The notes below the pieces were generated by a model, which saw only the letters and a program-made list of their open reading frames with translations, ran no database searches and had not been told where the DNA came from. Below are positions 28,531-38,814 of a stretch of DNA of 64,000 nt, one piece after another. The stretch is taken from positions 123,616-187,615 of the forward strand of contig CABYZT010000003.1 in assembly GCA_902523515.1 (NCBI GenBank), written 5' to 3'. How positions within the stretch are numbered: position 1 is the first letter of the stretch; each line of letters opens with the position of its first letter. The DNA comes from an uncultured Pelagibacteraceae bacterium (lineage in GTDB: Bacteria > Pseudomonadota > Alphaproteobacteria > Pelagibacterales > Pelagibacteraceae). The position numbers were made by a program, and so were the translations under genes.

Positions 28531-29322
28531 GTGATGTTTAAAAAATTGGCATTAATAGCAACAATAGTTTTATTTTCAGCATTCAGTGCAAATGCTGGAT
28601 CTGATGGTGAACTAGTTTTAAAAAAAAATCAGCCTACTGAAATTAAAGACTGTTTTGAAAATTTAAACAGAGCTACTTTTGCTTTTAACCAAGCTTTAGA
28701 TGGAATATTATTTCAACCTGTTGCCAGTGCATACAGAGTGCTGCCTTCTCCAATCAAGACCGGTGTAAGCAACTCTCTAGATAACCTATCTTCACTTGTA
28801 ACAATTCCAAATAATATTTTGCAAGGAGAATTAAAAAAAGCTGGAGTTAACTCTGGTAGATTTGTTATTAATACAACAATTGGTATTTTAGGTTTTATTG
28901 ATGTAGCTCAACATTTAGGATTTCCTGAATATGAGAAAGAAGATTATGGTCAATCTTTAGCAACAATGGGTGTTGGTCCTGGTTGCTATTTAGTTTTACC
29001 AGTTTTAGGACCGAGTACAGTTAGAGATGCTACTGCATCTGTAGCAAGCTTGGTTGGCGGAGACGCTTGGTACAATGTTACAGTTGCGAACGATACTCAA
29101 CATTTTAGTGATTTTGATTATTATGCATCAAGAGTTATAGGTGGTGTAGATTTTAGAGCAAAAAACTATGATGCTATAGAAAATTTAGAAAAAAATTCGA
29201 TTGATTTCTACGCTTCAGTAAAAAGTTTATATTTGCAAGATAGACAGCAGAAAATTCTAAATACAAATAAAATTATTGAAACCCAAGATGATAGCGATTG
29301 GGAAGAAATAGAAACTCAGTAA
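28531..29322 (+). CDS. mlaA: MlaA/VacJ outer-membrane lipid-asymmetry protein
   Basis: Outer-membrane component that removes misplaced phospholipids from the outer leaflet and hands them to MlaC. 263 residues, with an N-terminal signal peptide (ALIATIVLFSAFSANA, cleavage probably after the second Ala-x-Ala). MlaA motifs follow: CFENLNRATFAFNQALDG, YRVLPSPIKTGVSN, GRFVINTTIGILGFIDVA and the LGPSTVRD block. There is no convincing lipobox Cys at the signal cleavage site, unlike enterobacterial VacJ; secretion by signal peptidase I is inferred. GTG (28531) and ATG (28534) are adjacent in-frame starts. mlaC follows after 14 nt. Confidence 0.92.
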   Translation: MMFKKLALIATIVLFSAFSANAGSDGELVLKKNQPTEIKDCFENLNRATFAFNQALDGILFQPVASAYRVLPSPIKTGVSNSLDNLSSLVTIPNNILQGELKKAGVNSGRFVINTTIGILGFIDVAQHLGFPEYEKEDYGQSLATMGVGPGCYLVLPVLGPSTVRDATASVASLVGGDAWYNVTVANDTQHFSDFDYYASRVIGGVDFRAKNYDAIENLEKNSIDFYASVKSLYLQDRQQKILNTNKIIETQDDSDWEEIETQ

Positions 29323-29336
29323 TTTAAAACAACATA

Positions 29337-29927
29337 ATGAAATTTAGAAAATTTTTATTTGTTTTATTATTTTACATATTAACTTTTACAAATTCTTATT
29401 CAATAGAACCAGATGTGTTTGTTCAATCTACAGTCAATAGAGCGTCTAATATTTTGTCTAAAAATATATCTAAAGAAGATAAAATAAATGAATTAAAGGT
29501 AATAGCTAAAGAGACTGTCGATATTAAAGGTGTTGGTTTTTATTCACTTGGATCGGTAAGAAAAACTTTAGATGAAAATCAAAAAATCAAGTATTCAGAA
29601 TTGTTTGAATCTTACTTTTTAAAGAGTTTTTCAAGTAGATTGGCCGAGTATACTAACCCAGAAATTGAAGTTCAAGGTAAAGAAGTTCTAAATAAAAATT
29701 ATACAATTGTAAACAGCCTATTGATCGGAACAACTGATAGACCTGAGGTAAAAATTGATTGGAGGATCTATACTAAAAATTCAGATAATCCATTAATAAG
29801 AGATTTAATAATTGAAGGTTTAAGTCTAGCAAGAACTCAAAAAGAGGAATTTTCATCAATTTTAAATTCGAATGATGGAGATATTAACATTTTATTTAAA
29901 ACTTTAGAGGAATTTTCTAACAAATAA
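29337..29927 (+). CDS. mlaC: MlaC/Ttg2D periplasmic phospholipid carrier
   Basis: Soluble periplasmic shuttle between MlaA in the outer membrane and the inner-membrane Mla ABC transporter. 196 residues: signal peptide (LFVLLFYILTFTNSYS), then the Tol_Tol_Ttg2 fold with SKEDKINELKVIAKETVDIKGVG, TLDENQKIKYSELFESYF and the C-terminal block PLIRDLIIEGLSLARTQKEEF, typical of MlaC. It lies 14 nt after mlaA, forming a two-gene operon; the ABC components mlaDEF are not in this window. The stop is 12 nt before the 3' end of the CAU tRNA on the other strand. Confidence 0.88.
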   Translation: MKFRKFLFVLLFYILTFTNSYSIEPDVFVQSTVNRASNILSKNISKEDKINELKVIAKETVDIKGVGFYSLGSVRKTLDENQKIKYSELFESYFLKSFSSRLAEYTNPEIEVQGKEVLNKNYTIVNSLLIGTTDRPEVKIDWRIYTKNSDNPLIRDLIIEGLSLARTQKEEFSSILNSNDGDINILFKTLEEFSNK

Positions 29928-29939
29928 AAAAATTTTATT

Positions 29940-30016
29940 TGGTGGGCCCGCCAGGACTCGAACCTGGGACCAATACATTATGAGTGTACTGCTCTAACCA
30001 ACTGAGCTACAGGCCC
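29940..30016 (-). tRNA. tRNA with CAU anticodon, probably tRNA-Ile2 (lysidine)
   Basis: A 77-nt cloverleaf on the minus strand with encoded CCA: GGGCCTG acceptor, D-arm GCTC-AGTTGGTTA-GAGC, anticodon loop CTCATAA, T-arm CCAGG-TTCGAGT-CCTGG. The anticodon CAU can be elongator Met or Ile2 decoding AUA after lysidine modification. Pairs C4-G69 and C5-G68 in the acceptor stem are, as known from E. coli TilS work, determinants for Ile2, and the TTGGTC after the anticodon stem resembles E. coli Ile2. Initiator Met is excluded because position 1-72 is a normal G-C pair. Confidence 0.9.
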
Positions 30017-30075
30017 AAAACTTTAAAACTAGTTATATCATTTTAACGAAGTTATCAATTAAAGATAAAAAAAAA

Positions 30076-30150
30076 TGGTGGGCCGTGTTGGTTACGCTCC
30101 AACTACCCCTGCAATGTCAATGCAGTACTCTACTATTGAGCTAACGGCCC
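30076..30150 (-). tRNA. tRNA-Val (GAC) with non-canonical D- and T-loops
   Basis: A 75-nt cloverleaf on the minus strand, CCA encoded. Acceptor GGGCCGT/ACGGCCC (7 perfect pairs), anticodon stem CTGCA/TGCAG with loop TTGACAT (anticodon GAC, A35 and A73 fit valyl identity) and T-stem GTTGG/CCAAC are all intact. The D-loop is AATAGTA (A18 instead of G18, G19 kept) and the T-loop is AGCGTAA instead of the near-universal TTCGANN. So U54 and the psi-55 site are lost, C56 and G57 are kept, and position 58 is T rather than A. All stems are complementary, so a random pseudogene is unlikely. Confidence 0.8.
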
Positions 30151-30158
30151 AATTTTAA

Positions 30159-31985
30159 CTAACTTTCTAAGAAACTTTTTAATTGCTTAGACCTACTTGG
30201 GTGTTTTAATTTTCTAAGAGCTTTTGCCTCTATTTGACGTATCCTTTCTCTAGTAACAGAGAACTGTAATCCAACTTCCTCTAGTGTATGATCTGTATTC
30301 ATCCCAACACCAAATCTCATTCTCAAAACTCTTTCCTCTCTCGGAGTTAAAGTTGATAAAATTTTTGTTGTTGCCTCCCCTAGATTAGATTTAATCGCTT
30401 GCTCTAATGGCGCCAAAGCTTTGGTATCCTCAATGAAATCTCCTAAACTACTATCTTCCTCATCCCCAACTGGTTTTTCTAAAGATACAGGTTCTTTTGA
30501 TATTTTTAAAACCTTTCTTACCTTATCAAGTGGCATTCTTAATTTTTGAGCTAACTCTTCTGGCGTTGCCTCCCTCCCAAATTCGCTAAGTATCAATCTT
30601 TGTGTTCTCACTATTTTATTAATTGTCTCAATCATATGAACAGGGATACGAATAGTTCTTGCTTGATCAGCTATAGATCTTGTTATTGCCTGTCTTATCC
30701 ACCAAGTTGCATAAGTAGAAAATTTGTAACCTCTTCTATATTCAAATTTATCAACAGCTTTCATTAATCCAATGTTGCCCTCTTGAATCAAATCTAAAAA
30801 TTGAAGTCCCCTATTTGTATATTTTTTTGCAATAGATATAACCAATCTCAAATTAGCTTCTACCATCTCTTTTTTTGCTATTCTTGATTCTTTTTCACCT
30901 TTTTGAATTCTGCTAACTAATTTTTTAAATTCAGTTACTGAGACACCAAGTTTGTGGCTTATTTCAATTAATCTTTCTCTTATATTTTTAAATTCTTCTT
31001 TATTTTTTGTAAAAAATTGCTTCCAAACTACGTTTGTATCTAAGAATTTTTTAAGATTTGGATTTATTTCATTGCCTATATAAAATTTTATAAACTCATT
31101 TCTAGGTATTTTATGATCCATAGCAAGTCTTAAAAGATTACCTTCCAAAGAAATTATTTTCTTGTTCTCAACATAATGTTTTTGAACGAGCTCTTCTAAT
31201 ACTGAAGGAGATAATTGAAGGGATTTAATATTTTCTAAAATATCATTTACAATTTTCTCATATCCTTTTTCTTTTGCTGCTGAGAAATTCTGAGAGTTTA
31301 AAACACATTCTAGTTTTTCTTTTTGATATTTAATTAATTTTGTATATTCTTTTGTAAGAGTATTAACTGTTTTTAAAACTTTAGGTTTAATCTCTGTTTC
31401 CATTGCTGCAAGAGTAGGATTAAAATCATCATCATCATCATCTGAGGAACTTTCATCTTTATCTACATCACCTGCATTTTTTTGTTTAGCGCTTGGTCCT
31501 GTTGACTCATCTTCCATATAATTCGTGTCAATATCAATAATTTCTCTTACAAGTATCTCATCTTTTTGCAATTGTTCATTCCATTCAAAAAATTGATTCG
31601 CAGTAATTGGACTTTGAGAAAGTGCAATTAACATTACATCTTTTCCAGCCTCTATTCTTTTTGCAATTGCTATTTCGCCCTCTCTAGAAAGTAGTTCAAC
31701 TCCTCCCATTTCACGAAGGTACATTCTGATTGGATCGTCACTTTTCTCGATTGTTTTTCCTTCCTCTTTATTTGGATTGTCTTTTTTTCTTAAAATTTTA
31801 AAATCTGATTTTTTTTCTACTAAAACAACATTCTCGTCTAAAATATGTATCAATGCTTGAGCTAAATTTTCATCAGATAAGTTTCTTTTACCAAGTGATT
31901 TACTTAACTCCTCATGAGTTATAAAACCTCTATGAGTTCCGCGACCCATTAATCTAGCAAATGATTTTGTAATTATTCTTTCCAC
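30159..31985 (-). CDS. rpoD: Primary sigma factor RpoD (sigma-70)
   Basis: Housekeeping sigma subunit of RNA polymerase. 608 residues, somewhat shorter than E. coli (613) or typical alphaproteobacterial forms (about 650). Region 1.1-like N-terminus, region 1.2 [22 protein letters not shown], a non-conserved insert with a run of aspartates ([10 protein letters not shown]), region 2 with [19 protein letters not shown] and [17 protein letters not shown] (-10 recognition), region 3, and region 4.2 [17 protein letters not shown] (-35 recognition). The start is GTG at 31985. It follows dnaG by 67 nt on the same strand and its stop is 8 nt from the tRNA-Val. Confident. Confidence 0.97.
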   Translation of the reverse strand: MERIITKSFARLMGRGTHRGFITHEELSKSLGKRNLSDENLAQALIHILDENVVLVEKKSDFKILRKKDNPNKEEGKTIEKSDDPIRMYLREMGGVELLSREGEIAIAKRIEAGKDVMLIALSQSPITANQFFEWNEQLQKDEILVREIIDIDTNYMEDESTGPSAKQKNAGDVDKDESSSDDDDDDFNPTLAAMETEIKPKVLKTVNTLTKEYTKLIKYQKEKLECVLNSQNFSAAKEKGYEKIVNDILENIKSLQLSPSVLEELVQKHYVENKKIISLEGNLLRLAMDHKIPRNEFIKFYIGNEINPNLKKFLDTNVVWKQFFTKNKEEFKNIRERLIEISHKLGVSVTEFKKLVSRIQKGEKESRIAKKEMVEANLRLVISIAKKYTNRGLQFLDLIQEGNIGLMKAVDKFEYRRGYKFSTYATWWIRQAITRSIADQARTIRIPVHMIETINKIVRTQRLILSEFGREATPEELAQKLRMPLDKVRKVLKISKEPVSLEKPVGDEEDSSLGDFIEDTKALAPLEQAIKSNLGEATTKILSTLTPREERVLRMRFGVGMNTDHTLEEVGLQFSVTRERIRQIEAKALRKLKHPSRSKQLKSFLES

Positions 31986-32052
31986 GGTAATTTGAGTTAG
32001 GAAGTCTTATATAATGTGAATTATATAAAAATCCATTGTTAATTTGGTCAGA

Positions 32053-33828
32053 TTAGTTGAAATTCTGCTTTTTTTTGAGCTCTTTTAGCTCATTAAATGT
32101 GGTCTCACTCATATCAGCTGAAAATTTCGATTCTAACTCTTGAATTCTGAACTCAAGATCGTAATTCATTAAATCTCTTGAGATATCATCTAATAACTCA
32201 ATAATTTTTTTTTCATCATTTACTTGATTTTTTAAAATATGTTTAATTGGAGCAAATTTATTTATTTTTTCTATCAATTGAAAATCTAAATTAAGATCTT
32301 GAATTGTAATTTGTGAACCAGATTTTAATTTTTCAACAATCATTTCAAATATTTTTTTGTTAAACTCAGTAAATAATTTTATATTTTCAATCAAATGAAT
32401 ATTCGCTTGCAACAAATCTAATTTATTTATGACCAAATACAACAGAGAAAACTCTTTTAATTCTACACCTGTCAATGACTGACTTTCTTGAAAATATTTT
32501 TTTGTAGTTTCTAAAGATTTTATTTTCTTTGAGTAAAATTTTTTATTATTTTGGTTAGAATGTGGTGTTAACTCAGCAATTTTTTCTAAAAAATATTCCA
32601 AAACATATTTTTTTATAAAATCATCCTTTATTGTATTTGCAATCCCTCTAAGTTTTTTTTCAAAAATAGCCATCGATGATGGGTTATTTTTAGTTTGTTT
32701 TTTATAATGACTAAAAATAAATTGATGAATTGATAATTTGCTCTGCTTTGTAAAATCTACAAAATTAGCCTTACCATGTTTATTTACAAAGCTATCTGGA
32801 TCTTCTTTGTTTGGCAGAAATAAAAATGAAATTTGTTTTTCAGGTTTAAGTTCTTTAATTGAATTTTCAGCAGCTCTAACAGCAGCTTTGTATCCACTCT
32901 CATCACCATCAAAACAAATTATAATATCATCAAAAAATTGGTTTAAAGTTGAAATTTGCTTATCTGTTAAAGATGTACCAAGATTTGCTACTGAATTATC
33001 AATTCCATTTTTACTGAGACCTACAACATCCATGTATCCTTCAACCAAATAAATGTGATCAATTTTATTAGAAAGTTTTCTTGCTAAATCCAAATTATAT
33101 AAATTCGATCCCTTTTTAAAAAAATTTGTTTCTGGTGAATTTATATATTTAGCAAGGTAATCTAAATTTTCAATTATTCTTCCTCCTAAAGCTATTGGTT
33201 GGCCTGAAATGTTATTGATTGGAAATATTAATCGACCTCTAAATCTTTCAACATAAATTTTTTTTTTTTCATCAAAATAAAATAAACCAGTTTCTACTAA
33301 ATTTTGTTCACTATAATCTTTTTTTAATTTTTCAAAAAAATTTGGATTTTTTTCTATGTATCCTATCTTAAACTTTTTAACTTCATCTTTGCCTAAAAAT
33401 CTATTCTTTAAATAATCTCTAGCAATTGAATAATCTTCATTTTTTAAAAGTTCATTATGATAAAAATCTACATAAAAACTAAAAATAGATTTGTACTCAT
33501 TCCATTTTTTCTCTCTTTCTTCATCTTGTTTAGAAAACATATATGGCTGCATACCTGCTAATTGAGCTAAATATTTAACTGCTTCACCAAATTTTAAATT
33601 TTGGGTTTTCATCACAAAATCAAAGATATTGCCATGTTCGGAAGTTGCAAAACAATGATAAAACTCTTTTTCATCATTCACAGTAAATGAAGGTGTTTTT
33701 TCATTTTTGAAAGGTGATAAACCTACAAATTCTTTACCTCTTTTTTTTAAGGAAACTGTTTTTGATACTACTGTTGAAACTTTCAACCTGTTTTTAATTT
33801 CATCAAGATACTCTTTTGGATATTTCAT
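32053..33828 (-). CDS. dnaG: DNA primase DnaG with degenerate zinc finger
   Basis: Synthesises RNA primers at the replication fork. 591 residues: N-terminal zinc-ribbon-like domain, TOPRIM core with VEGYMDVVGL and FDGDESGYKAA, and a diverged C-terminal helicase-binding domain. In the zinc domain the usual CPFHxEKTPSF...YHCFGCG reads SPFKNEKTPSF...YHCFATS: three of the four zinc ligands (first Cys, His, last Cys) are replaced by Ser, Lys and Thr, while the surrounding fold sequence is kept. This suggests a zinc-independent template-binding domain. It starts one base inside the YqeY-like gene stop and precedes rpoD, the conserved yqeY-dnaG-rpoD order. Function call confident; loss of zinc is read from sequence only. 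Confidence 0.95.
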   Translation of the reverse strand: MKYPKEYLDEIKNRLKVSTVVSKTVSLKKRGKEFVGLSPFKNEKTPSFTVNDEKEFYHCFATSEHGNIFDFVMKTQNLKFGEAVKYLAQLAGMQPYMFSKQDEEREKKWNEYKSIFSFYVDFYHNELLKNEDYSIARDYLKNRFLGKDEVKKFKIGYIEKNPNFFEKLKKDYSEQNLVETGLFYFDEKKKIYVERFRGRLIFPINNISGQPIALGGRIIENLDYLAKYINSPETNFFKKGSNLYNLDLARKLSNKIDHIYLVEGYMDVVGLSKNGIDNSVANLGTSLTDKQISTLNQFFDDIIICFDGDESGYKAAVRAAENSIKELKPEKQISFLFLPNKEDPDSFVNKHGKANFVDFTKQSKLSIHQFIFSHYKKQTKNNPSSMAIFEKKLRGIANTIKDDFIKKYVLEYFLEKIAELTPHSNQNNKKFYSKKIKSLETTKKYFQESQSLTGVELKEFSLLYLVINKLDLLQANIHLIENIKLFTEFNKKIFEMIVEKLKSGSQITIQDLNLDFQLIEKINKFAPIKHILKNQVNDEKKIIELLDDISRDLMNYDLEFRIQELESKFSADMSETTFNELKELKKKQNFN

Positions 33829-34289
33829 TAATTGTTCAACAATTCTTTAATCATTAATCCTGCTTTGGAAAAATCAATTTCATCTGCATGAGTTTTTTTG
33901 AGTTCACCCATAACTTTTCCCATATCTTTTAATGAATTTGCACCAATTTTCGAAATAACATCTGCACAAATTTTCTTAGTTTCTTCCTCACTGAGCTGCT
34001 TTGGTAGGAAACTTGTTAAAATATCATACTCATTTTGCTCAACCTCTAAAAGATCTGTTCTATTATTTTTTTTATATATATCGATTGATTCGGCCCTTTG
34101 TTTAACCATTTTTTTCAAAAGTTTCTTAATGTCCTCATCGTCAGTTTCCTTTTTGTTAGGGCCTGATCTGTTAACAATGTCCAAATCCTTAATAGAAGAT
34201 AATATTAACCTATAGGTTGATATTTTATTTTTATCTTTCGATTTTAGAGCATTTTTATATTCGTTTTCGATAGTCTGTTTTAATGACAT
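33828..34289 (-). CDS. YqeY/GatB-like domain protein
   Basis: 153 residues, a complete YqeY-type protein: all-helical domain resembling the tRNA-binding tail of the GatB amidotransferase subunit. Motifs: LKSKDKNKISTYRLILSSIKD at the N-terminus, KKMVKQRAESIDIYKKNNR, and the C-terminal GKVMGELKKTHADEIDFSKA. The biochemical role of stand-alone YqeY is not established; its context with dnaG and rpoD and divergence from carA is conserved in alphaproteobacteria. It is the first gene of this three-gene minus-strand unit and overlaps dnaG by one base. Confidence 0.85.
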   Translation of the reverse strand: MSLKQTIENEYKNALKSKDKNKISTYRLILSSIKDLDIVNRSGPNKKETDDEDIKKLLKKMVKQRAESIDIYKKNNRTDLLEVEQNEYDILTSFLPKQLSEEETKKICADVISKIGANSLKDMGKVMGELKKTHADEIDFSKAGLMIKELLNN

Positions 34290-34365
34290 AATTTTTTAAT
34301 CTACTTTAAAGAAAAAATTCTTCAAAAGAAAAATTGTTTTTTTACAATTTTATATTACATCTCTG

Positions 34366-34394
34366 TTGCGATAATAAAGCAATTATTGTATTAA
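34366..34394 (+). promoter_or_regulatory. Putative carAB promoter
   Basis: TTGCGA (34366-34371), a 17-nt spacer and TATTAA (34389-34394) place a transcription start near 34401, about 15 nt ahead of the TTG start of carA. The short leader would hold a four-codon open frame starting at the ATG at 34405. Modest confidence because of AT-richness. Confidence 0.45.
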
Positions 34395-34415
34395 CCTTTA
34401 ACTCATGAGTTGTAA

Positions 34416-35612
34416 TTGAACAAAAAATCAAAAAAAACTAACTCAAAAATAAAATCTCAAATCAATACAGGCGTTTTAGTTCTAGAAAATAAAAAGGTAT
34501 TCAAAGGAATTGGAATTGGTTACCAGGGAGAAGCCACAGGCGAAGTTTGCTTTAATACGTCATTAACAGGCTATCAAGAAATCATCTCTGACCCATCATA
34601 TGCAGGTCAAATTATTAACTTTACCTTTCCCCATATCGGAAATGTTGGAACCAATAAAGAGGATCATGAGTCTGATAAAATATGGGCTAGAGGAGTAATT
34701 TTTAACTCTGAAATAACTTCACCCTCAAACTATAGATCATTCCAACATTTAGATGCTTGGCTTAAAAAAAATAAAATTGTTGGTATTACTGGCCTTGACA
34801 CCAGAAGCCTAACAAACTTTATAAGGGACAAGGGTGCCCCAAAAGGTACGATTATTTACTCAAAAAAGGGAAAATTTAATATTAATAAATTAACAAATAC
34901 CACTATCAAATGGAGTGGATTGAAAAATCTAGATCTTGCAGAAGTAGTTTCAACCCGGAAAAATTATATTTGGAAGGGTCTTAAAACGTGGAAAAAAGAA
35001 TTTGGATATAAAAAAAATAATAAGAACTCATTTCATGTTGTTGCAATTGACTATGGAATTAAAAAAAACATCTTAAGATATTTTTCTGACTTCAACTGTA
35101 AAGTTACAGTTGTCTCCTGTAAAACTAGTGCCCACAAAATTTTAGCTTTAAAACCAAATGGAATATTTTTATCAAATGGTCCTGGTGATCCAGCTGCAAC
35201 AGGGAAATATGCTATAGAAATTATTAAAGATCTTATTAAAAAAAATTTACCAATATTTGGTATTTGTTTGGGTCACCAAATTTTAGCATTGGCATTAGGT
35301 GGCAAAACAAAGAAAATGAAACTTGGTCATAGAGGAGCAAATCACCCTGTTAAAAATTTAATTCATGATAATGTTGAGATAACGAGTCAAAACCATGGAT
35401 TTGAAGTCGTTAAAGAAACATTGCCAAAAAATATTGAGGTCACACATAAATCTTTATTTGATAATAGTATTGAAGGTATCAAACTAAAAAATAAACCAAT
35501 CTTTTCAGTTCAATATCATCCAGAGTCTAATCCAGGACCTCAAGATAGTGTTTATTTGTTTCAAGAATTTATTAACAACATGAAAAAAAATGCCAAAAAG
35601 AAAAGATATTAA
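34416..35612 (+). CDS. carA: Carbamoyl-phosphate synthase small subunit
   Basis: Glutaminase subunit that feeds ammonia to CarB for carbamoyl phosphate, shared by arginine and pyrimidine synthesis. 398 residues, normal length. N-terminal CPSase_sm domain ([37 protein letters not shown] region) and C-terminal class I glutamine amidotransferase with nucleophile in GICLGHQ and His/Glu in [12 protein letters not shown]. The start appears to be TTG at 34416; an in-frame stop lies directly before it. A four-codon open frame (ATG at 34405) ends with TGA overlapping this TTG by two bases, so termination-reinitiation is conceivable. Its 3' end overlaps carB by 23 nt. Confidence 0.95.
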   Translation: MNKKSKKTNSKIKSQINTGVLVLENKKVFKGIGIGYQGEATGEVCFNTSLTGYQEIISDPSYAGQIINFTFPHIGNVGTNKEDHESDKIWARGVIFNSEITSPSNYRSFQHLDAWLKKNKIVGITGLDTRSLTNFIRDKGAPKGTIIYSKKGKFNINKLTNTTIKWSGLKNLDLAEVVSTRKNYIWKGLKTWKKEFGYKKNNKNSFHVVAIDYGIKKNILRYFSDFNCKVTVVSCKTSAHKILALKPNGIFLSNGPGDPAATGKYAIEIIKDLIKKNLPIFGICLGHQILALALGGKTKKMKLGHRGANHPVKNLIHDNVEITSQNHGFEVVKETLPKNIEVTHKSLFDNSIEGIKLKNKPIFSVQYHPESNPGPQDSVYLFQEFINNMKKNAKKKRY

Positions 35613-38600
35613 AAAAATATTAGTTGTAGGAGCTGGTCCAATAATTATAGGACAAGCATGTGAATTTGATTATTCAGGGACACAAGCATGTAAAGCTCTT
35701 AAAGATGAGGGTTATAAAGTAGTCTTAATAAATTCAAATCCTGCAACAATTATGACTGATCCAGATGTTGCGGATAAAACTTATATTGAACCAATTACAC
35801 TAGATGTATTAGAAAAAATTCTAAAGAAAGAAAAACCTGATGCGATTCTTCCAACAATGGGAGGGCAAACTGCGCTTAACCTTGCAATGGAAGCAGAGAA
35901 AAAAGGAATTCTAAAAAAATACAAAATTGATTTGATTGGAGCAAATTCTAAAGCAATTTCTAATGCCGAGGATAGAAAGAAATTTAGAAAAAATATGATA
36001 GATATTGGTTTAGATTTACCAAAATCAGAAATCGTAAATAATAATAATCAAGCATCAAAAGTATTAAAAAAAATTGGTTTACCTGCAATTATAAGACCTG
36101 CCTTTACACTAGGTGGGCTTGGCGGAGGAATAGCTAAAACTAGAAAAGATTATTTTAAGATTGTTAAAAATGGATTGCATGAATCTCCAGTAAGCCAAGT
36201 TCTTGTGGAGGAATGTTTAGAGGGCTGGAAAGAATTTGAAATGGAGGTTGTAAGAGATAAGAAAGATAACTGTATCATCATCTGCTCGATTGAAAATATA
36301 GATCCAATGGGAATTCATACTGGTGACTCGGTAACAATTGCACCAGCTCTTACACTTACAGATAAAGAATACCAAGTAATGAGAAATGCATCTATTGCAT
36401 GTTTGAGAAAAATTGGAGTTGAAACTGGAGGATCAAATGTTCAGTTTGCTATCAATCCTAAAAATGGTCGAATGGTTGTTATTGAAATGAATCCACGTGT
36501 ATCAAGATCATCAGCACTTGCATCAAAAGCAACTGGATTTCCAATTGCGAAAGTGGCTGCAAAATTGGCGGTTGGTTATACTCTGGATGAATTAAAAAAT
36601 GAAATAACTAAAGTTACTCCTGCATCATTTGAACCAAGTATAGATTATGTAGTAACTAAAATTCCAAGATTTACATTTGAAAAATTTTCTACTTCTCCTG
36701 CGACTTTAGGAACATCTATGAAATCAGTAGGTGAAGCAATGGCAATAGGAAGAAACTTTAAAGAATCACTGCAAAAGGCTCTAATGTCTCTGGAAACAGG
36801 TTATTCAGGTTTAGACAGAATTTTTGATTTAAATAAAAAACAAATTGAAAAGAAGCTTAAAGAAACTATTCCAAATAAAATATTACTTGTAGCTGAAGCA
36901 ATTAGAAAAAAAATAGACTTAAAGAAAATATACAATTTATCAAAAATTGATCCTTGGTTTTTAGAGCAAATTAAAGAAATAGTTGATTGCGAAACACAAA
37001 TCAAAAATAAAGGACTTCCAAAAGATTTTGCAGAATTTAATAGAATAAAATCAATAGGATTTTCAGATAAAAAACTTTCAGAATTAACTAAAACTTCTGA
37101 AGACGTTATTAGAAGAAAAAGATCAGCGCTTAAAATACTTCCAGTTTATAAAAAAGTAGATACTTGTGCAGCTGAATTCAAATCTTTTACTCCATATATG
37201 TACTCAACTTATCAAAGAAATTTTTCAATTAACTCTGAATGTGAAGCTGATCCATCAAATAAGAAAAAAATAATTATTCTTGGAGGAGGACCAAATAGAA
37301 TTGGTCAAGGAATTGAGTTTGATTATTGCTGTTGTCAGGCAAGTTTTTCATTAAAAGACGCAGGTTTTGAAACTATCATGGTTAATTGTAACCCTGAAAC
37401 AGTATCAACAGACTATGATACGAGTGATCGATTATACTTTGAACCTTTAAAAGAAGAGTACGTATTTAATATAATTAAAAAAGAACAAGAAAAAGGAAAC
37501 CTAATGGGAGTGATAGCTCAGTTTGGTGGACAAACTCCAATTAAACTTGCTAAATTTTTACATGACAACAAACTTCCAATTTTAGGAACACAATATACTT
37601 CTATCGATTTAGCGGAGGATAGAGACCGATTTAGAAGTTTATTAAACAAATTAAAACTTAAGCAGGCGGAGAGTGGAATTGCAAAAACATTTAATCAGGC
37701 AATAAAAATTGCTGATAAAATAGGATTACCATTAATGGTAAGACCTTCGTATGTTTTAGGTGGAAGAGCAATGGAAATTGTTCATGAAAAAAATCAACTT
37801 AAAAAATTTGTTGAAGAGGCTTTTAAAGCTGCAGAAGAAAATCCAATTTTGATTGATAAATTTATCGATCATGCAATGGAAGTAGATGTGGATGCCATAT
37901 CAGATGGAAAACAGGTTCACGTTGCGGGAATTATGCAACATATCGAAGAAGCTGGAATTCATTCAGGAGACTCGGCGTGTAGCCTACCCCCTATATCAAT
38001 TAAACCGTACCTTCTTAAAGAAATTGAAAATCAAACTAAAAAATTAGCGATAGCTTTGAATGTAAAAGGTTTCATGAACATTCAGTTTGCAATAAAAAAA
38101 GATGAAATTTATGTAATTGAAGTTAATCCAAGAGCTAGTCGGACAGTTCCTTTTGTATCAAAAGCAAAAGGTCTTCCTCTAGCTAAAATTGCATCAAGAG
38201 TAATGGCTGGTCAAAAGTTATCTAAGTTTAATTTAAAAGACAAATCTAAAGGTATGTATGCAGTTAAAGAAGCTGTATTTCCATTTAACAAATTTCCAAA
38301 CAGTGACTTATTGTTAGGGCCTGAAATGAAATCAACTGGGGAGGTTATGGGATTTGATAAGAATTTTGGAATGGCTTTTGCCAAAAGTCAGATTGCAGCA
38401 GCTAACTCATTACCAAAACAAGGATTAGCTTTTATATCTCTCAAAGATAGTCACAAAGATGAAGGAATAGATTTAGCTAAAGAACTTCTTAAACTTAAGT
38501 TTAAATTATGTGCTACTAGAGGAACTGCTGAATATATTCGAAAACATGGTATGAAATGTAAAATAATCAATAAAGTTAGCAGTGGCACTCCTCATATAGT

Positions 38601-38814
38601 AGATGTTTTAGACTCTAAAAAGATTGCATTGGTGATAAATACTGGAGGTGGAAACACTGAATATCGATTAAGTGATGCTATTGCATTAAGAAGAGCAACA
38701 CTTAAAAATAAAGTTCCATATTGTACAAATATGTCTACTGCTCAAGCATGTTTAGAGGCAATTAGATCACTAAAAACAAAAAAATTAGAAGTGACTTCTC
38801 TTCAGGACGTTTAA
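35590..38814 (+). CDS. carB: Carbamoyl-phosphate synthase large subunit
   Basis: Makes carbamoyl phosphate from bicarbonate, ammonia and two ATP. 1074 residues, full length. Two homologous ATP-grasp halves: the first with [29 protein letters not shown] and [20 protein letters not shown]; the second with [31 protein letters not shown] and [20 protein letters not shown]-terminal MGS-like allosteric domain ([15 protein letters not shown]) follows. The 23-nt overlap with carA implies coupled translation in fixed ratio. Its stop overlaps the convergent oxygenase-like gene by 4 nt. Confident. Confidence 0.97.
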   Translation: MPKRKDIKKILVVGAGPIIIGQACEFDYSGTQACKALKDEGYKVVLINSNPATIMTDPDVADKTYIEPITLDVLEKILKKEKPDAILPTMGGQTALNLAMEAEKKGILKKYKIDLIGANSKAISNAEDRKKFRKNMIDIGLDLPKSEIVNNNNQASKVLKKIGLPAIIRPAFTLGGLGGGIAKTRKDYFKIVKNGLHESPVSQVLVEECLEGWKEFEMEVVRDKKDNCIIICSIENIDPMGIHTGDSVTIAPALTLTDKEYQVMRNASIACLRKIGVETGGSNVQFAINPKNGRMVVIEMNPRVSRSSALASKATGFPIAKVAAKLAVGYTLDELKNEITKVTPASFEPSIDYVVTKIPRFTFEKFSTSPATLGTSMKSVGEAMAIGRNFKESLQKALMSLETGYSGLDRIFDLNKKQIEKKLKETIPNKILLVAEAIRKKIDLKKIYNLSKIDPWFLEQIKEIVDCETQIKNKGLPKDFAEFNRIKSIGFSDKKLSELTKTSEDVIRRKRSALKILPVYKKVDTCAAEFKSFTPYMYSTYQRNFSINSECEADPSNKKKIIILGGGPNRIGQGIEFDYCCCQASFSLKDAGFETIMVNCNPETVSTDYDTSDRLYFEPLKEEYVFNIIKKEQEKGNLMGVIAQFGGQTPIKLAKFLHDNKLPILGTQYTSIDLAEDRDRFRSLLNKLKLKQAESGIAKTFNQAIKIADKIGLPLMVRPSYVLGGRAMEIVHEKNQLKKFVEEAFKAAEENPILIDKFIDHAMEVDVDAISDGKQVHVAGIMQHIEEAGIHSGDSACSLPPISIKPYLLKEIENQTKKLAIALNVKGFMNIQFAIKKDEIYVIEVNPRASRTVPFVSKAKGLPLAKIASRVMAGQKLSKFNLKDKSKGMYAVKEAVFPFNKFPNSDLLLGPEMKSTGEVMGFDKNFGMAFAKSQIAAANSLPKQGLAFISLKDSHKDEGIDLAKELLKLKFKLCATRGTAEYIRKHGMKCKIINKVSSGTPHIVDVLDSKKIALVINTGGGNTEYRLSDAIALRRATLKNKVPYCTNMSTAQACLEAIRSLKTKKLEVTSLQDV

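Noticed and set aside
29940..30016. Initiator tRNA-fMet for the CAU tRNA
   Set aside because: Initiator tRNAs have a mismatched 1-72 position and three G-C pairs at the anticodon stem base; this one has G1-C72 and a mixed stem (GTACA/TGTAT).
30076..30150. tRNA-Val as a plain pseudogene
   Set aside because: Acceptor, anticodon and T stems are fully complementary and CCA is present; random decay would break stems as well as loops.
34321..34360. AAAATTGT...ACAATTTT inverted repeat upstream of carA as a terminator or riboswitch
   Set aside because: It is a short AT-only repeat with a homopolymer loop in very AT-rich DNA; no conserved riboswitch core is present.
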